A stretch of 64,000 nucleotides of DNA from Streptomyces achromogenes (GCF_030816715.1 NZ_JAUSYH010000001.1:4526001-4590000), one strand, 5' to 3'. Positions 49,926-59,380 are shown, numbered from the stretch's first letter. The notes: generated by a model not told the origin, from the sequence alone. A program made the numbers and translations.

Positions 49926-50483
49926 GGACGGTGGTACACATGAGCGCGGCACGCGCCCGATGCTAGGGCACGGAGCGGTCCCGTGAGCTGGGCATTGTCA
50001 CAGAAAGTCACGAGCTGTCACCCGAGGTCAACGCGGGTCACAGGTGGTCGCCGATGATCACGTCGGGCCGCCCGCGGGTGGCGTCCGGCGGTGTTCGGCG
50101 GCGCCCGGAAGCGCCCGGTGGAGCCCGTCCCCCCGCCCGGTCTCACATACTGACTCTTCCCGTGGCCTGGGTGGCCGGGTTAACGTGCCGTTGCTCCGGC
50201 CTCCTGCAAGGCTGTGACCAGGGTCCTTCCCGACTTTGCCGATTTACTTGGAAATCCAAGCAAAAACGCAGGTCAGGAGGTGTTTCACAAGTATGTGGAG
50301 CACTGGGTAACGTGATGACTGCAGGGCGCTCGCCGGGGCACCTGTCACGCCTGTTCCGGCCGAGCGGCACCCACCCCGTGCACGGGTGTCGGAACCAGGT
50401 GAGCCGCTCCCCAGGCTCCCAACGAGCCGGGGGACCCCCAGCCACCCGGCAACCCCGGGGGCCGGAACGACGGAGGAGCACAC
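49926..50483. promoter_or_regulatory. Divergent region with phased repeats and an AT-richer promoter-like segment
   Basis: At 49997-50061 a GTCAC-like unit recurs every 10 bases. At 50247-50260 a small inverted repeat cttgg-aaat-ccaag lies in an AT-richer patch (50240-50275), a candidate promoter or Lrp-type operator for the downstream bkd operon. The sequence from 50283 to 50483 is a likely 5' untranslated leader. No gene is supported. Confidence 0.5.
49997..50061. repeat. Seven GTCAC-like direct repeats at exact 10-bp spacing
   Basis: The units gtcac, gtcac, gtcac, gtcaa, gtcac, gtcgc and atcac start at 49997, 50007, 50017, 50027, 50037, 50047 and 50057. All lie on the same face of the helix, as for an array of a regulator bound cooperatively. 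Confidence 0.8.
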
Positions 50484-51707
50484 GTGACCGTGGAGAGCAC
50501 TGCCGCGCGCAAGCCGCGACGCAGCGCCGGAAGCAAGGCCGGCGGCACCGGCACCGGGCGCACCACTCGCGCCGGCGCCGGGAAGAGCGCCGAGCCCGAG
50601 CTCGTGCAGCTGCTGACGCCGGAGGGCAAGCGGGTCAAGAACGCGAAGAACGCCGAGTTCGTTCAGTACGTCGCCGGCGTCACCCCCGAAGACCTCCGCG
50701 GCCTGTACCGCGACATGGTGCTCACTCGTCGCTTCGACGCCGAGGCCACCTCCCTGCAGCGGCAGGGCGAGCTGGGCCTGTGGGCCTCGCTGCTCGGCCA
50801 GGAGGCCGCCCAGATCGGCTCCGGCCGGGCCCTGCGCGACGACGACTACGTCTTCCCGACCTACCGCGAGCACGGCGTCGCCTGGTGCCGCGGCGTCGAC
50901 CCGACCAACCTGCTCGGCATGTTCCGCGGCGTGAACAACGGCGGCTGGGACCCCAACGGCAACAACTTCCACCTCTACACGATCGTCATCGGATCCCAGA
51001 CGCTGCACGCGACCGGGTACGCGATGGGCGTCGCCATGGACGGCGCGGACAGCGCGGTGATCGCCTACTTCGGCGACGGCGCCTCCAGCCAAGGCGACGT
51101 GGCGGAGTCCTTCACCTTCTCCGCCGTCTACAACGCCCCGGTCGTGTTCTTCTGCCAGAACAACCAGTGGGCGATCTCCGAGCCCACCGAGAAGCAGACC
51201 CGTGTCCCGCTCTACCAGCGCGCGCAGGGCTACGGCTTCCCGGGCGTCCGCGTCGACGGCAACGACGTCCTCGCCTGCCTCGCTGTCACCAGGTGGGCGC
51301 TGGAGCGTGCCCGCAACGGCGAGGGCCCCACCCTCGTCGAGGCGTACACGTACCGCATGGGCGCGCACACCACCTCCGACGACCCCACCAAGTACCGGGC
51401 CGACGAGGAGCGCGAGTCCTGGGAGGCGAAGGACCCGATCCTGCGCCTGCGCCGCCACCTCGAGGCGTCAAACCACACGGACGAGGGATTCTTCGCGGAA
51501 CTCGAGGCGGAGAGCGAGGCGTTGGGAAGGCGAGTGCGCGAAGCGGTCCGCGCCATGCCGGACCCGGACCACTTCGCCATCTTCGAGAACGTGTACGCGG
51601 ACGGACACGCGCTCGTCGACGAGGAGCGCGCCCAGTTCGCGGCGTACCAGGAGTCGTTCGCGACGGAGTCCGACAGCGGCTTCGCCGCGGGTACGGGGGG
51701 AAACTGA
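50484..51707 (+). CDS. bkdA: Second 2-oxoacid dehydrogenase E1 alpha subunit
   Basis: A 407-residue E1 alpha of the pyruvate/branched-chain 2-oxoacid dehydrogenase type. It has an N-terminal basic extension (about 1-35, Arg/Lys/Ala/Gly-rich), the thiamine diphosphate motif GDGASSQGDVAES through FFCQNNQ, and the MGAHTTSDDPTKYR loop. It belongs to a second complete E1a-E1b-E2 operon that is not identical to the first; the proteins differ throughout. Which 2-oxoacid it prefers cannot be told from sequence. GTG 50484 starts it with GGAGG about 8 bases before. Confidence 0.92.
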   Translation: MTVESTAARKPRRSAGSKAGGTGTGRTTRAGAGKSAEPELVQLLTPEGKRVKNAKNAEFVQYVAGVTPEDLRGLYRDMVLTRRFDAEATSLQRQGELGLWASLLGQEAAQIGSGRALRDDDYVFPTYREHGVAWCRGVDPTNLLGMFRGVNNGGWDPNGNNFHLYTIVIGSQTLHATGYAMGVAMDGADSAVIAYFGDGASSQGDVAESFTFSAVYNAPVVFFCQNNQWAISEPTEKQTRVPLYQRAQGYGFPGVRVDGNDVLACLAVTRWALERARNGEGPTLVEAYTYRMGAHTTSDDPTKYRADEERESWEAKDPILRLRRHLEASNHTDEGFFAELEAESEALGRRVREAVRAMPDPDHFAIFENVYADGHALVDEERAQFAAYQESFATESDSGFAAGTGGN

Positions 51708-51708
51708 C

Positions 51709-52701
51709 ATGGCGGACAACGTGACCACCAAGAACCTGGCCCTGGCCAAGGCGATCAACGAGTCGCTGCGCCGCGCTCTCGAGACGGACCCCAAGGTCCT
51801 CGTCATGGGCGAGGACGTCGGCAAGCTCGGCGGCGTCTTCCGCGTCACGGACGGCCTGCAGAAGGACTTCGGCGAGAGCCGCGTCATCGACACCCCGCTC
51901 GCCGAGTCGGGCATCGTCGGCACCGCGATCGGCATGGCCCTGCGCGGTTACCGCCCGGTCGTGGAGATCCAGTTCGACGGCTTCGTCTTCCCGGCCTACG
52001 ACCAGATCGTCACCCAGCTCGCGAAGATGCACGCGCGCTCGCTGGGCAAGGTCAAGATGCCGGTCGTCGTCCGCATCCCCTACGGCGGCGGCATCGGCGC
52101 GGTCGAGCACCACTCGGAGTCCCCCGAGGCGCTCTTCGCGCACGTGTCGGGCCTGAAGATCGTCTCCCCGTCCAACGCCTCGGACGCGTACTGGATGATG
52201 CAGCAGGCCATTCAGAGCGACGACCCGGTGATCTTCTTCGAGCCGAAGCGCCGCTACTGGGACAAGGGCGAGGTGAACACCGAGGCGATCCCCGGCCCGC
52301 TGCACAAGGCCCAGGTCGTCCGCGAGGGCACGGACCTGACACTGGTCGCCTACGGCCCGATGGTGAAGCTCTGCCAGGAGGTCGCCGCCGCGGCCGCCGA
52401 GGAGGGCAAGAACCTCGAGGTCCTGGACCTGCGTTCGGTCTCCCCGATGGACTTCGACTCGATCCAGACGTCGGTGGAGAAGACCCGCCGCCTGGTCGTG
52501 GTCCACGAGGCGCCGGTGTTCTTCGGATCGGGCGCGGAGATCGCCGCCCGGATCACGGAGCGCTGCTTCTACCACCTGGAGGCCCCGGTCCTGCGGGTCG
52601 GCGGCTATCACGCCCCGTACCCGCCGGCGCGCCTGGAGGAGGAGTACCTGCCTGGCCTGGACCGGGTGCTCGACGCCGTCGACCGTGCCCTGGCGTACTG
52701 A
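51709..52701 (+). CDS. bkdB: Second 2-oxoacid dehydrogenase E1 beta subunit
   Basis: The 330-residue E1 beta. It reads MADNVTTKNLALAKAINESL, KVLVMGEDVGKLGGVFRVTD, RIPYGGGIGAVEHHSES and has the C-terminal transketolase-like domain. It begins one base after the alpha stop. It is a clear paralogue of the first bkdB but does not overlap its alpha gene. Confidence 0.94.
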   Translation: MADNVTTKNLALAKAINESLRRALETDPKVLVMGEDVGKLGGVFRVTDGLQKDFGESRVIDTPLAESGIVGTAIGMALRGYRPVVEIQFDGFVFPAYDQIVTQLAKMHARSLGKVKMPVVVRIPYGGGIGAVEHHSESPEALFAHVSGLKIVSPSNASDAYWMMQQAIQSDDPVIFFEPKRRYWDKGEVNTEAIPGPLHKAQVVREGTDLTLVAYGPMVKLCQEVAAAAAEEGKNLEVLDLRSVSPMDFDSIQTSVEKTRRLVVVHEAPVFFGSGAEIAARITERCFYHLEAPVLRVGGYHAPYPPARLEEEYLPGLDRVLDAVDRALAY

Positions 52702-52711
52702 GGAGAGGGTC

Positions 52712-54205
52712 GTGACGACGATGACGGAAGCGTCCGTACGCGAGTTCAAGATGCCCGACGTGGGCGAGGGGCTCACCGAGGCCGAGATCCTCAAGTGGTA
52801 CGTCCAGCCCGGCGACACGGTGACGGACGGACAGGTGGTGTGCGAGGTCGAGACGGCCAAGGCCGCCGTCGAACTGCCCATCCCCTACGACGGGGTGGTG
52901 CGCGAGCTGCGCTTCCCCGAGGGCGCCACGGTCGACGTGGGCATGTCGATCATCGCGGTCGACGTGGCGGGCGGGACGGGCGGCGCCGGATCGCCGGCCG
53001 CCCCGGCCGCCGCCGCGGTCGCCGAGGTGCCGGCGCAGGCCGCCGTGCAGACGCCGGCGGCCCCGGAGGAGCGGCCCGAGGCGCAGCCGGCGCCGAAGCC
53101 GGCCGGCTCGGGCCGTCAGCCGGTGCTCGTGGGGTACGGCGTGGCCGCGTCCTCCACCAAGCGCCGCCCGCGCAAGGGCCCGGAGATCACGGTCGCGCGC
53201 GTCCCGGACACGCTCCAGGCCGAGCTGAACGGCCACGGCGCGGCGTCGGGCGTGAAGGAGCGGCCGCTCGCCAAGCCGCCGGTCCGCAAGCTCGCCAAGG
53301 ACCTGGGCGTCGACCTCGCCACGGTGGTCCCGTCCGGCCCGGACGGCGTCATCACCCGTGAGGACGTCCACGCCGCGGCGGCCCCGACAACTCCCACGGC
53401 CCCGGCCGCACCGGCGGCCGAGCCCGCGTCGCCCCCGACGCAGGCCCAGATCACCGCCCCTGCCGCCGCGCCGACGGCCGCGCCCGCGCCGTCGTACGAC
53501 ACGGCTCGGGAGACCCGGATTCCGGTCAAGGGCGTCCGCAAGGCGACGGCGGCGGCGATGGTCGGCTCGGCGTTCACCGCGCCGCACGTCACAGAGTTCG
53601 TGACGATCGACGTGACGCGCACCCTGAAGCTCGTCGAGGAGCTCAAGCAGGACAAGGACCTGCAGGGCCTCCGGGTCAACCCGCTCCTCCTCGTCGCCAA
53701 GGCCCTGCTGGTCGCGATCAGGCGCAACCCGGAGATCAACGCCTCGTGGGACGAGGCGGCTCAGGAGATCGTGGTCAAGCACTACGTCAACCTGGGCATC
53801 GCGGCCGCCACACCGCGGGGCCTGCTGGTCCCGAACATCAAGGACGCCCACGCCAAGACCCTGCCGCAGCTGGCGGAGTCGCTGGGCGACCTCGTGTCGA
53901 CGGCGCGGGAGGGGAAGACCTCCCCCGCCGCCATGCAGGGCGGCACGGTGACCATCACCAACGTCGGTGTCTTCGGCGTCGACACCGGCACGCCGATCCT
54001 GAACCCCGGCGAGTCCGCGATCCTCGCCGTCGGCGCGATCAAGCTCCAGCCGTGGGTCCACAAGGGCAAGGTGAAGCCCCGCCAGGTCACGACGCTGGCG
54101 CTCAGCTTCGACCACCGCCTGGTCGACGGCGAGCTGGGCTCCAAGGTGCTGGCCGATCTGGCGGCGATCCTGGAGCAGCCGAAGAAACTGATCACCTGGG
54201 GCTGA
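52712..54205 (+). CDS. bkdC: Second 2-oxoacid dehydrogenase E2 acyltransferase
   Basis: A 497-residue E2 with one lipoyl domain (DVGEGLTEAEI and lipoyl Lys in VETAKAAVEL), a Pro/Ala linker, a peripheral-subunit-binding domain (KPPVRKLAKDLGVDLATV), a second Ala/Pro/Thr linker and the catalytic domain with SFDHRLVDGEL. The GTG start at 52712 follows a GAGGAGAGG site. It completes the second operon; a strong terminator follows. Confidence 0.93.
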   Translation: MTTMTEASVREFKMPDVGEGLTEAEILKWYVQPGDTVTDGQVVCEVETAKAAVELPIPYDGVVRELRFPEGATVDVGMSIIAVDVAGGTGGAGSPAAPAAAAVAEVPAQAAVQTPAAPEERPEAQPAPKPAGSGRQPVLVGYGVAASSTKRRPRKGPEITVARVPDTLQAELNGHGAASGVKERPLAKPPVRKLAKDLGVDLATVVPSGPDGVITREDVHAAAAPTTPTAPAAPAAEPASPPTQAQITAPAAAPTAAPAPSYDTARETRIPVKGVRKATAAAMVGSAFTAPHVTEFVTIDVTRTLKLVEELKQDKDLQGLRVNPLLLVAKALLVAIRRNPEINASWDEAAQEIVVKHYVNLGIAAATPRGLLVPNIKDAHAKTLPQLAESLGDLVSTAREGKTSPAAMQGGTVTITNVGVFGVDTGTPILNPGESAILAVGAIKLQPWVHKGKVKPRQVTTLALSFDHRLVDGELGSKVLADLAAILEQPKKLITWG

Positions 54206-54241
54206 GTGGCCGGCCCCCGGCCGATGGGCCGGTCCGACGCA

Positions 54242-54277
54242 GGCAGCCGCGCCCCGGACACCCGGGGCGCGGCTGCC
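54242..54277. terminator. Terminator after the second bkd operon
   Basis: A perfect 16-bp stem (54242-54257 with 54262-54277) with loop acac, between convergent bkdC and the MFS gene. Confidence 0.85.
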
Positions 54278-54311
54278 CGCGCGACAGGCGGGAAGGGCGG
54301 CCGAGCCGTCC

Positions 54312-55643
54312 TCAGGCCGGCACGTGCACCGCCTCGACCCGGCTCGCCACCAGCCGCTCCCGCTCCCGCCGGTGCGCTCGACCGCGCAGCCGCAGGATCT
54401 GGCTGACGCCCAGGGCCTGCAGGACGAAGACGAAGGAGAAGGCGATCCGGTAGTCGTCACCTGTCGCGTCCAGCAGCACGCCGACCGCGAAGAGCGTCGT
54501 CATCGAGGCCACGAAGCCGCCCATGTTCGTGATGCCGGACGCGGTGCCCTGCCGCTCGGGCGGGTTCGCGGGGCGCGCGAAGTCGAAGCCGAGCATGGAC
54601 GCGGGGCCGCACGCGCCGAGCACCGTGCAGAGCACGACGAGCAGCCACATCGGCGCCCGGTCGCCCGGGTAGGCCAGCGTGCTCGCCCACATCACCGCCG
54701 TCGCGCCCACCGTGCCCAGGGCCAGCGGCAGCCGCGCCCCGTGATGCCGGGCGACGATCTGCCCGTACACCAGGCCGACGGCCATGTTGGACAGGACCAC
54801 CAGCGTGAGGAGTTCGCCGGCCGTCGCCCGCGACAGCCCCTGCGCCCGCACCAGGAACGGCATGCCCCACAGCAGCAGGAACACCATCGCCGGGAACTGG
54901 GTGGTGAAGTGCACCCACAGGCCCAGGCGGGTGCCCGGCTCGCGCCAGGAGGCGGCGATCTGACGGCGCACGTACGCGGCGCCCCGGTGGGGGAAGGGCT
55001 CCGGCTCGTGGCCCTCGGGATGGTCCTTCAGGAAGAGCAGCAGAAGGACCAGGACCACCACACCCGCCAGTGCGCTGCCCGCGAAGGCCGCCGTCCAGCC
55101 GACGCCGTGCAGGAGGCGGGCCAGCACCAGGGTGGAGACGAGGTTGCCCGCCATCCCCACCAGGCCGGCGAGCTGTGCCACCATCGGCCCGCGGCGCGCC
55201 GGGAACCACCTGCTGCCCAGCCGCAGCACACTGATGAACGTCATCGCGTCCCCGCAGCCGAGCAGCGCGCGCGAGGCGAGCGCCGTGCCGTAGGACGGGG
55301 AGAAGGCGAAGCCGAGCTGGCCGGCGGTGAACAGCACGGTGCCGATGGCCAGCACCTTCCGAGTGCCGAGCCGGTCCACCAGCAGGCCCACCGGTATCTG
55401 CATGCCCGCGTACACGAGGAGCTGGAGGATCGAGAAGGTGGACAGGGCCGAGGCGTTCACCTGGAAGCGGTCGGCGGCGTCGAGGCCGGCCACCCCCAGC
55501 GACGTACGGAAGATGACGGCGACGAAGTAGACCGAGACGCCGATCCCCCAGACGGCCATGGCGCGCCGTCCACCTGGGGGTGCCCCCTCCGGGGGAGGGT
55601 CACCCGGAAGAGTGGAATTCGGGCCGCGGGCCGCGGAGCTCAT
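54312..55643 (-). CDS. MFS transporter
   Basis: A 443-residue major facilitator with about twelve membrane helices and the loop-2 signature GLLVDRLGTRKVLA. It resembles the anion:cation symporter or nitrate/sugar-phosphate type, in that it lacks extra drug-efflux motifs. Its start overlaps the GntR stop (ATGA), so the regulator and transporter are one unit. The substrate is unknown, probably a small organic acid. Confidence 0.88.
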   Translation of the reverse strand: MSSAARGPNSTLPGDPPPEGAPPGGRRAMAVWGIGVSVYFVAVIFRTSLGVAGLDAADRFQVNASALSTFSILQLLVYAGMQIPVGLLVDRLGTRKVLAIGTVLFTAGQLGFAFSPSYGTALASRALLGCGDAMTFISVLRLGSRWFPARRGPMVAQLAGLVGMAGNLVSTLVLARLLHGVGWTAAFAGSALAGVVVLVLLLLFLKDHPEGHEPEPFPHRGAAYVRRQIAASWREPGTRLGLWVHFTTQFPAMVFLLLWGMPFLVRAQGLSRATAGELLTLVVLSNMAVGLVYGQIVARHHGARLPLALGTVGATAVMWASTLAYPGDRAPMWLLVVLCTVLGACGPASMLGFDFARPANPPERQGTASGITNMGGFVASMTTLFAVGVLLDATGDDYRIAFSFVFVLQALGVSQILRLRGRAHRRERERLVASRVEAVHVPA

Positions 55644-56323
55644 CGGACCTCCCCGCGGGCCAGGTGGGAGAACCAGCCGATGTGCCGGTGCACGATCCGC
55701 ACCGCCGCGTCGGCGTCGCCGGCGCGCAGCGCCCGGAGCAGCTCCTCGTGCTCGGCGAGGGACTTGGCGATCCTGTCCGGATGCGAGTGCAGCACGGCGA
55801 CGCCCATCCGCAGCTGGCGGTCGCGGAGCTGGTCGTACAGCCGCGACAGGATCTCGTTGCCGCCGCTGCGGACGATCTCGGCGTGGAAACAGCGGTCCGT
55901 CACGGCGGCCGCGGCCAGGTCGCCCGCCGCCGTCTGCTCCCGCTGTCTCTCGAGCAGTTCCTCCAGGCGCTCGATCAGTGCGGCCGGCGCGGGCACGACC
56001 TTGCGCGCCGCGTGCTCCTCCACCAGCAGCCGGGTCTCCACCACGTCCGCGATCTCCTGCGCGGAGACCGGCAGCACCAGGGCCCCCTTCTTGGGGTAGA
56101 GCTTGATCAGCCCCTCCACCTCCAGGCGGAGCAGCGCCTCCCGCACCGGAGTGCGCGAGACGCCCACGGCCTCGGCCAGCTCTCCCTCGGTGAGGAGGGC
56201 GCCGCCCTGGTAACGGCGGTTCAGGACACCCTGTTTGACGTGGGCGTACACACGGTCGGCGGCGGGTGGCTGCTTGACGGGGGCGGGGGCGGGGAGGGAG
56301 GCGGGCGGAGCGGTGGACTGCAT
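55640..56323 (-). CDS. GntR-family (FadR/FCD type) regulator
   Basis: A 227-residue repressor. The N-terminal winged helix reads YAHVKQGVLNRRYQGGALLTEGELAEAVGVSRTPVREALLRLEVEGL, and the C-terminal FCD domain is helical with metal-binding His residues (FHAEIVRSG and HREH-like VHRHIGWF). It is translationally coupled to the MFS transporter and probably controls it in response to its substrate. The ATG 56323 is used; a TTG further upstream would add 10 residues with no ribosome site. Confidence 0.9.
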   Translation of the reverse strand: MQSTAPPASLPAPAPVKQPPAADRVYAHVKQGVLNRRYQGGALLTEGELAEAVGVSRTPVREALLRLEVEGLIKLYPKKGALVLPVSAQEIADVVETRLLVEEHAARKVVPAPAALIERLEELLERQREQTAAGDLAAAAVTDRCFHAEIVRSGGNEILSRLYDQLRDRQLRMGVAVLHSHPDRIAKSLAEHEELLRALRAGDADAAVRIVHRHIGWFSHLARGEVR

Positions 56324-56544
56324 GCCCACAGGATAGATACAACACGTACGCAACGGGGGGCCGGTCCAGGATGCGGACCCCGCTGCGCGGGCCCGGGTAA
56401 GGAATGGATCAAGTAATCGGAAATTCTGCCCGGCAGACGCACAACTTTGTGTGCTACTTACGTGTCACACATGTGCGGCCCATCTCTTTCCCCCTTGAAC
56501 TTGGCCGCACCGCAGGGGCATTCGACGTAATCGGGGTATTTCAG

Positions 56545-57447
56545 TTGATAACCGCTATCAAGGGCATTCGAGTCCGCAGGGCCGCCGCCGTTGCCGTCAC
56601 CGCCGGCGCAGTGCTCGCGACCGGAGCCCTCACCGCGGCACCCGCGCAGGCTGTCGCCACGCCCACCATCGCCGCCAAGACCGGCTTCGTGATGAACAAC
56701 GCGAACGGTGCGGCGCTCTACAACAAGGGCATGGACACCAAGCTGTCCACCGGCTCCACCACGAAGATCATGACGGCCAACGTCGTGCTGTCGCAGGCGA
56801 ACCTGAACCTGGACGCCAAGGTCACCATCCAGAAGGCGTACAGCGACTACATCGTCGCGAACACCGCGTCCTCCGCCCGCCTGATCGTGGGCGACAAGGT
56901 GACCGTCCGTCAGCTGCTCTACGGGCTGATGCTGCCGTCCGGCTGCGACGCCGCGTACGCGCTGGCCGACAAGTTCGGCACGGGCACGACGCGCGCCGCC
57001 CGCGTGAAGAGCTTCATCGCCAAGATGAACAGCAAGGCGAAGACGCTCGGCATGACGAAGACGCACTTCGACTCGTTCGACGGCATCGGCAACGGGTCGA
57101 ACTACTCGACCGCCAAGGACCTGACGAAGCTCGCCAGCAACTCGCTGAAGAACGCGAACTTCCGCGCGGTCGTCAAGACCAAGTCGTACACCGCCAAGAC
57201 GATCACCAAGACCGGGTCCGTCCGCACCATGGGCGCCTGGATCAACACCAACACGCTGCTGAGCAGCTACAGCGGCGCCATCGGCGTGAAGACGGGCTCC
57301 GGCCCGGAGGCGAAGTACTGCCTCGTCTTCGCCGCCACCCGTAACGGCAAGACCGTCGTGGGCACGGTGCTGGCCTCCACCAGCACGACGGTGCGCGCCA
57401 CCGACGCGACGAAGCTGCTGAACTACGGCTTCGCCCGGCTGGGCTGA
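56545..57447 (+). CDS. Secreted D-alanyl-D-alanine carboxypeptidase
   Basis: A low-molecular-weight penicillin-binding protein (S11 family) that trims peptidoglycan pentapeptides. It has a signal peptide ending APAQA, the nucleophile motif STTK (GSTTKIMTANVV), the SGC motif (LPSGCDAAYALAD) and KTG (GVKTGSGP). About 300 residues from the TTG at 56545 fit a normal signal peptide; a start at 56404 would place 47 residues in front. Low content of rare codons and many Lys, Thr and Asn residues are typical of secreted Streptomyces enzymes. It fits the cell-wall theme of the window. Confidence 0.88.
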   Translation: MITAIKGIRVRRAAAVAVTAGAVLATGALTAAPAQAVATPTIAAKTGFVMNNANGAALYNKGMDTKLSTGSTTKIMTANVVLSQANLNLDAKVTIQKAYSDYIVANTASSARLIVGDKVTVRQLLYGLMLPSGCDAAYALADKFGTGTTRAARVKSFIAKMNSKAKTLGMTKTHFDSFDGIGNGSNYSTAKDLTKLASNSLKNANFRAVVKTKSYTAKTITKTGSVRTMGAWINTNTLLSSYSGAIGVKTGSGPEAKYCLVFAATRNGKTVVGTVLASTSTTVRATDATKLLNYGFARLG

Positions 57448-57473
57448 CCTCCGGTCGACCGCTGAGCACGCAG

Positions 57474-57510
57474 AACGGGCCCGTCGTGATCGTCACGACG
57501 GGCCCGTTCT
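57474..57510. terminator. Bidirectional terminator after the D,D-carboxypeptidase gene
   Basis: A perfect 17-bp stem (57474-57490 with 57494-57510) with loop tcg, between convergent genes. Confidence 0.88.
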
Positions 57511-57539
57511 CGTCGGGCGCCGCTGCCGGGCGGGGCCGG

Positions 57540-58364
57540 CTACCGGGTGACCGCGAAGTTCCGCAGGACGGCCGCCGTCAGCTCCGGTTCGCCCTCCGCC
57601 TTCACCCGGTCGGCGACCGCGTCCGCCGTGACCCGGCCGCAGGCCAGACGGACGAACGTCTCCCAGTCGAGGGTGAACGCGGCGGCGGGGCCGAGCGCCG
57701 GCGCGGTCTCCAGGGTGCCGCGGCCCTGGATGTCGACGCGGATGGTGCGCAGGAACTCGATCGGGCCGTGCACGTCGAAGACGACCGCGGAACTGCGCGG
57801 GGCGTCGGCCTTCTCGGCGACGACCGCCGGCAGTTCGGCCAGCAGCGCGTCACGGGCGATGTGCGCGCCGGGGGAGTCGAGGTTGCCCGGCCGGCCGAGG
57901 GCGGTGCGCAGGTCCTGCTCGTGCACCCAGACGTTGAACGCGTGGAGCCGCATCGACTCCTCGAGCGTGAGCTCGGTGCCGAGCGGACCGCGCACCACGT
58001 GGTGCGGCTGCCGCGTCTCGTTGCGCAGCTGCCGGTTGCGGCGGATGACCGTGTACTCCAGCTCGGACGTCATCTCGGGCGCCGTGTGGTGACGGCGGAC
58101 GTCGACCTGCATCTCCATGTAGCGCTGGAAGTCGTTGGTCACGTGGAACAGGTCGCGCGGGAGGGTGTGGATGGGGCGCGGGTCGCCGTACATCTCGCAG
58201 TCCAGCCCGATGACGTGCGACACGATGTCGCGGACCGACCAGCCGGGGCACGGCGTCCGGCGGTTCCAGTCCGCCTCCACCAGAGGCTGCACCAGCTCGG
58301 ATATCGCTTCGATGGAGTGGGTCCAGGCGTCGGCGTAGGGCTGGAGGGTGGGATGCAGACTCAC
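57540..58364 (-). CDS. Maleylpyruvate isomerase-family, mycothiol-dependent protein
   Basis: A 274-residue protein with an N-terminal DinB/MDMPI four-helix metal-binding domain (WNRRTPCPGWSVRDIVSHVIG, likely His ligands in VSHVIG and RLHAFNVWVHEQDLR) and a C-terminal SCP2-like sterol-carrier-type domain (about 180-270). Relatives are mycothiol-dependent isomerases or transferases; the exact reaction here is unknown. It is a single gene divergent from the nitrilase-family gene. Confidence 0.86.
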   Translation of the reverse strand: MSLHPTLQPYADAWTHSIEAISELVQPLVEADWNRRTPCPGWSVRDIVSHVIGLDCEMYGDPRPIHTLPRDLFHVTNDFQRYMEMQVDVRRHHTAPEMTSELEYTVIRRNRQLRNETRQPHHVVRGPLGTELTLEESMRLHAFNVWVHEQDLRTALGRPGNLDSPGAHIARDALLAELPAVVAEKADAPRSSAVVFDVHGPIEFLRTIRVDIQGRGTLETAPALGPAAAFTLDWETFVRLACGRVTADAVADRVKAEGEPELTAAVLRNFAVTR

Positions 58365-58558
58365 GGAAACGGGACCCCTCGGCGGTCGGTACTCGGGTGG
58401 GCTGTGGCGGCGTTGCCAGCGGGAGGTGGCGGGTGTCGGCAGGTGTCGGCGGGTCTCTACGAAACGCTAAGTTACGCTGCTGTGAGGCACCCCGGCAGTG
58501 CTTTCGTGTGACGATCGTAGGCCCGTGTGGACTACTCGAATGCCAGGACGGTGGTAGT

Positions 58559-59377
58559 GTGCGCGCCTCTCTCCTCCAGATCGCCGTAGATGAGGATGAA
58601 TCGGTCGAAGTGCGACGGTTGCGGGCCGCCGCGCTGGTAAGAGAACAGGCCACCGCCGACCTCGTGGTGCTGCCGGAGCTGTGGACGACGGGGGCGTTCG
58701 CCTACGAGCGGTTCGCCGACGAGGCCGAGCCGTTGAAGGGCCCGACCTACGAGGCGATGGCGCAGGCGGCGAGCGACGCGGGCGTGTGGCTGCACGCCGG
58801 CTCGATCCCGGAGCGGGCGCCGGCCGCGAGCGGCTCCGCCGGGGAGGAGGGGCCCCTCTACAACACGTCGCTCGTCTTCTCCCCCTCCGGTGAGCTCGCC
58901 GCCGCCTACCGCAAGATCCACCGCTTCGGCTTCGACAAGGGCGAGGCCGTGCTGATGAGCGCGGGCGAGGAGCCGGTGACGGTACGCCTCCCCGGGACGA
59001 CCGTCGGCGTCGCCACCTGTTACGACCTCCGTTTCCCCGAACTCTTCCGCGCCCTCGTGGACGCCGGCGCCGAGACCTTCGTGCTCTCCGCGGGCTGGCC
59101 GGAGCGCCGCAGGGCGCACTGGACTCTGCTGGCCCGGGCGCGGGCGGTCGAGAACCAGGCGTTCGTGCTCGCGTGTGGAACGGCCGGGACGCACGCCGGA
59201 GTTCCGCAGGCGGGTCACTCGATCGTGGTCGATCCGTGGGGCGAGGTGCTGGCCGAGGCCGGCCCCGGCGAGGAGATCCTGACCGTCGACTTCGACCCGG
59301 GCGCGGTCGCCACGACCCGCGATCTGTTCCCCGCCCTCAAGGACCGCGTCCTCGGCCTCCCCACCCCGCCCCGCTGA
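58559..59377 (+). CDS. Carbon-nitrogen hydrolase (nitrilase superfamily, omega-amidase-like)
   Basis: A 272-residue amidohydrolase with the Glu-Lys-Cys catalytic triad: Glu in VVLPELWTTGAF, Lys in YRKIHRFGFDKGE and Cys in VATCYDLRFPELF. The closest relatives by motif are omega-amidases/deaminated-glutathione amidases. GTG 58559 is used because the family begins VRASLLQIAVD; the preceding in-frame extension from 58397 lacks family similarity. The promoter region is shared with the divergent gene. Confidence 0.9.
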   Translation: MRASLLQIAVDEDESVEVRRLRAAALVREQATADLVVLPELWTTGAFAYERFADEAEPLKGPTYEAMAQAASDAGVWLHAGSIPERAPAASGSAGEEGPLYNTSLVFSPSGELAAAYRKIHRFGFDKGEAVLMSAGEEPVTVRLPGTTVGVATCYDLRFPELFRALVDAGAETFVLSAGWPERRRAHWTLLARARAVENQAFVLACGTAGTHAGVPQAGHSIVVDPWGEVLAEAGPGEEILTVDFDPGAVATTRDLFPALKDRVLGLPTPPR

Positions 59378-59380
59378 CCC

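Noticed and set aside
50281..50292. Possible parS at gtgtttcacaag
   Set aside because: Only the left half matches; the right half does not follow the palindrome.
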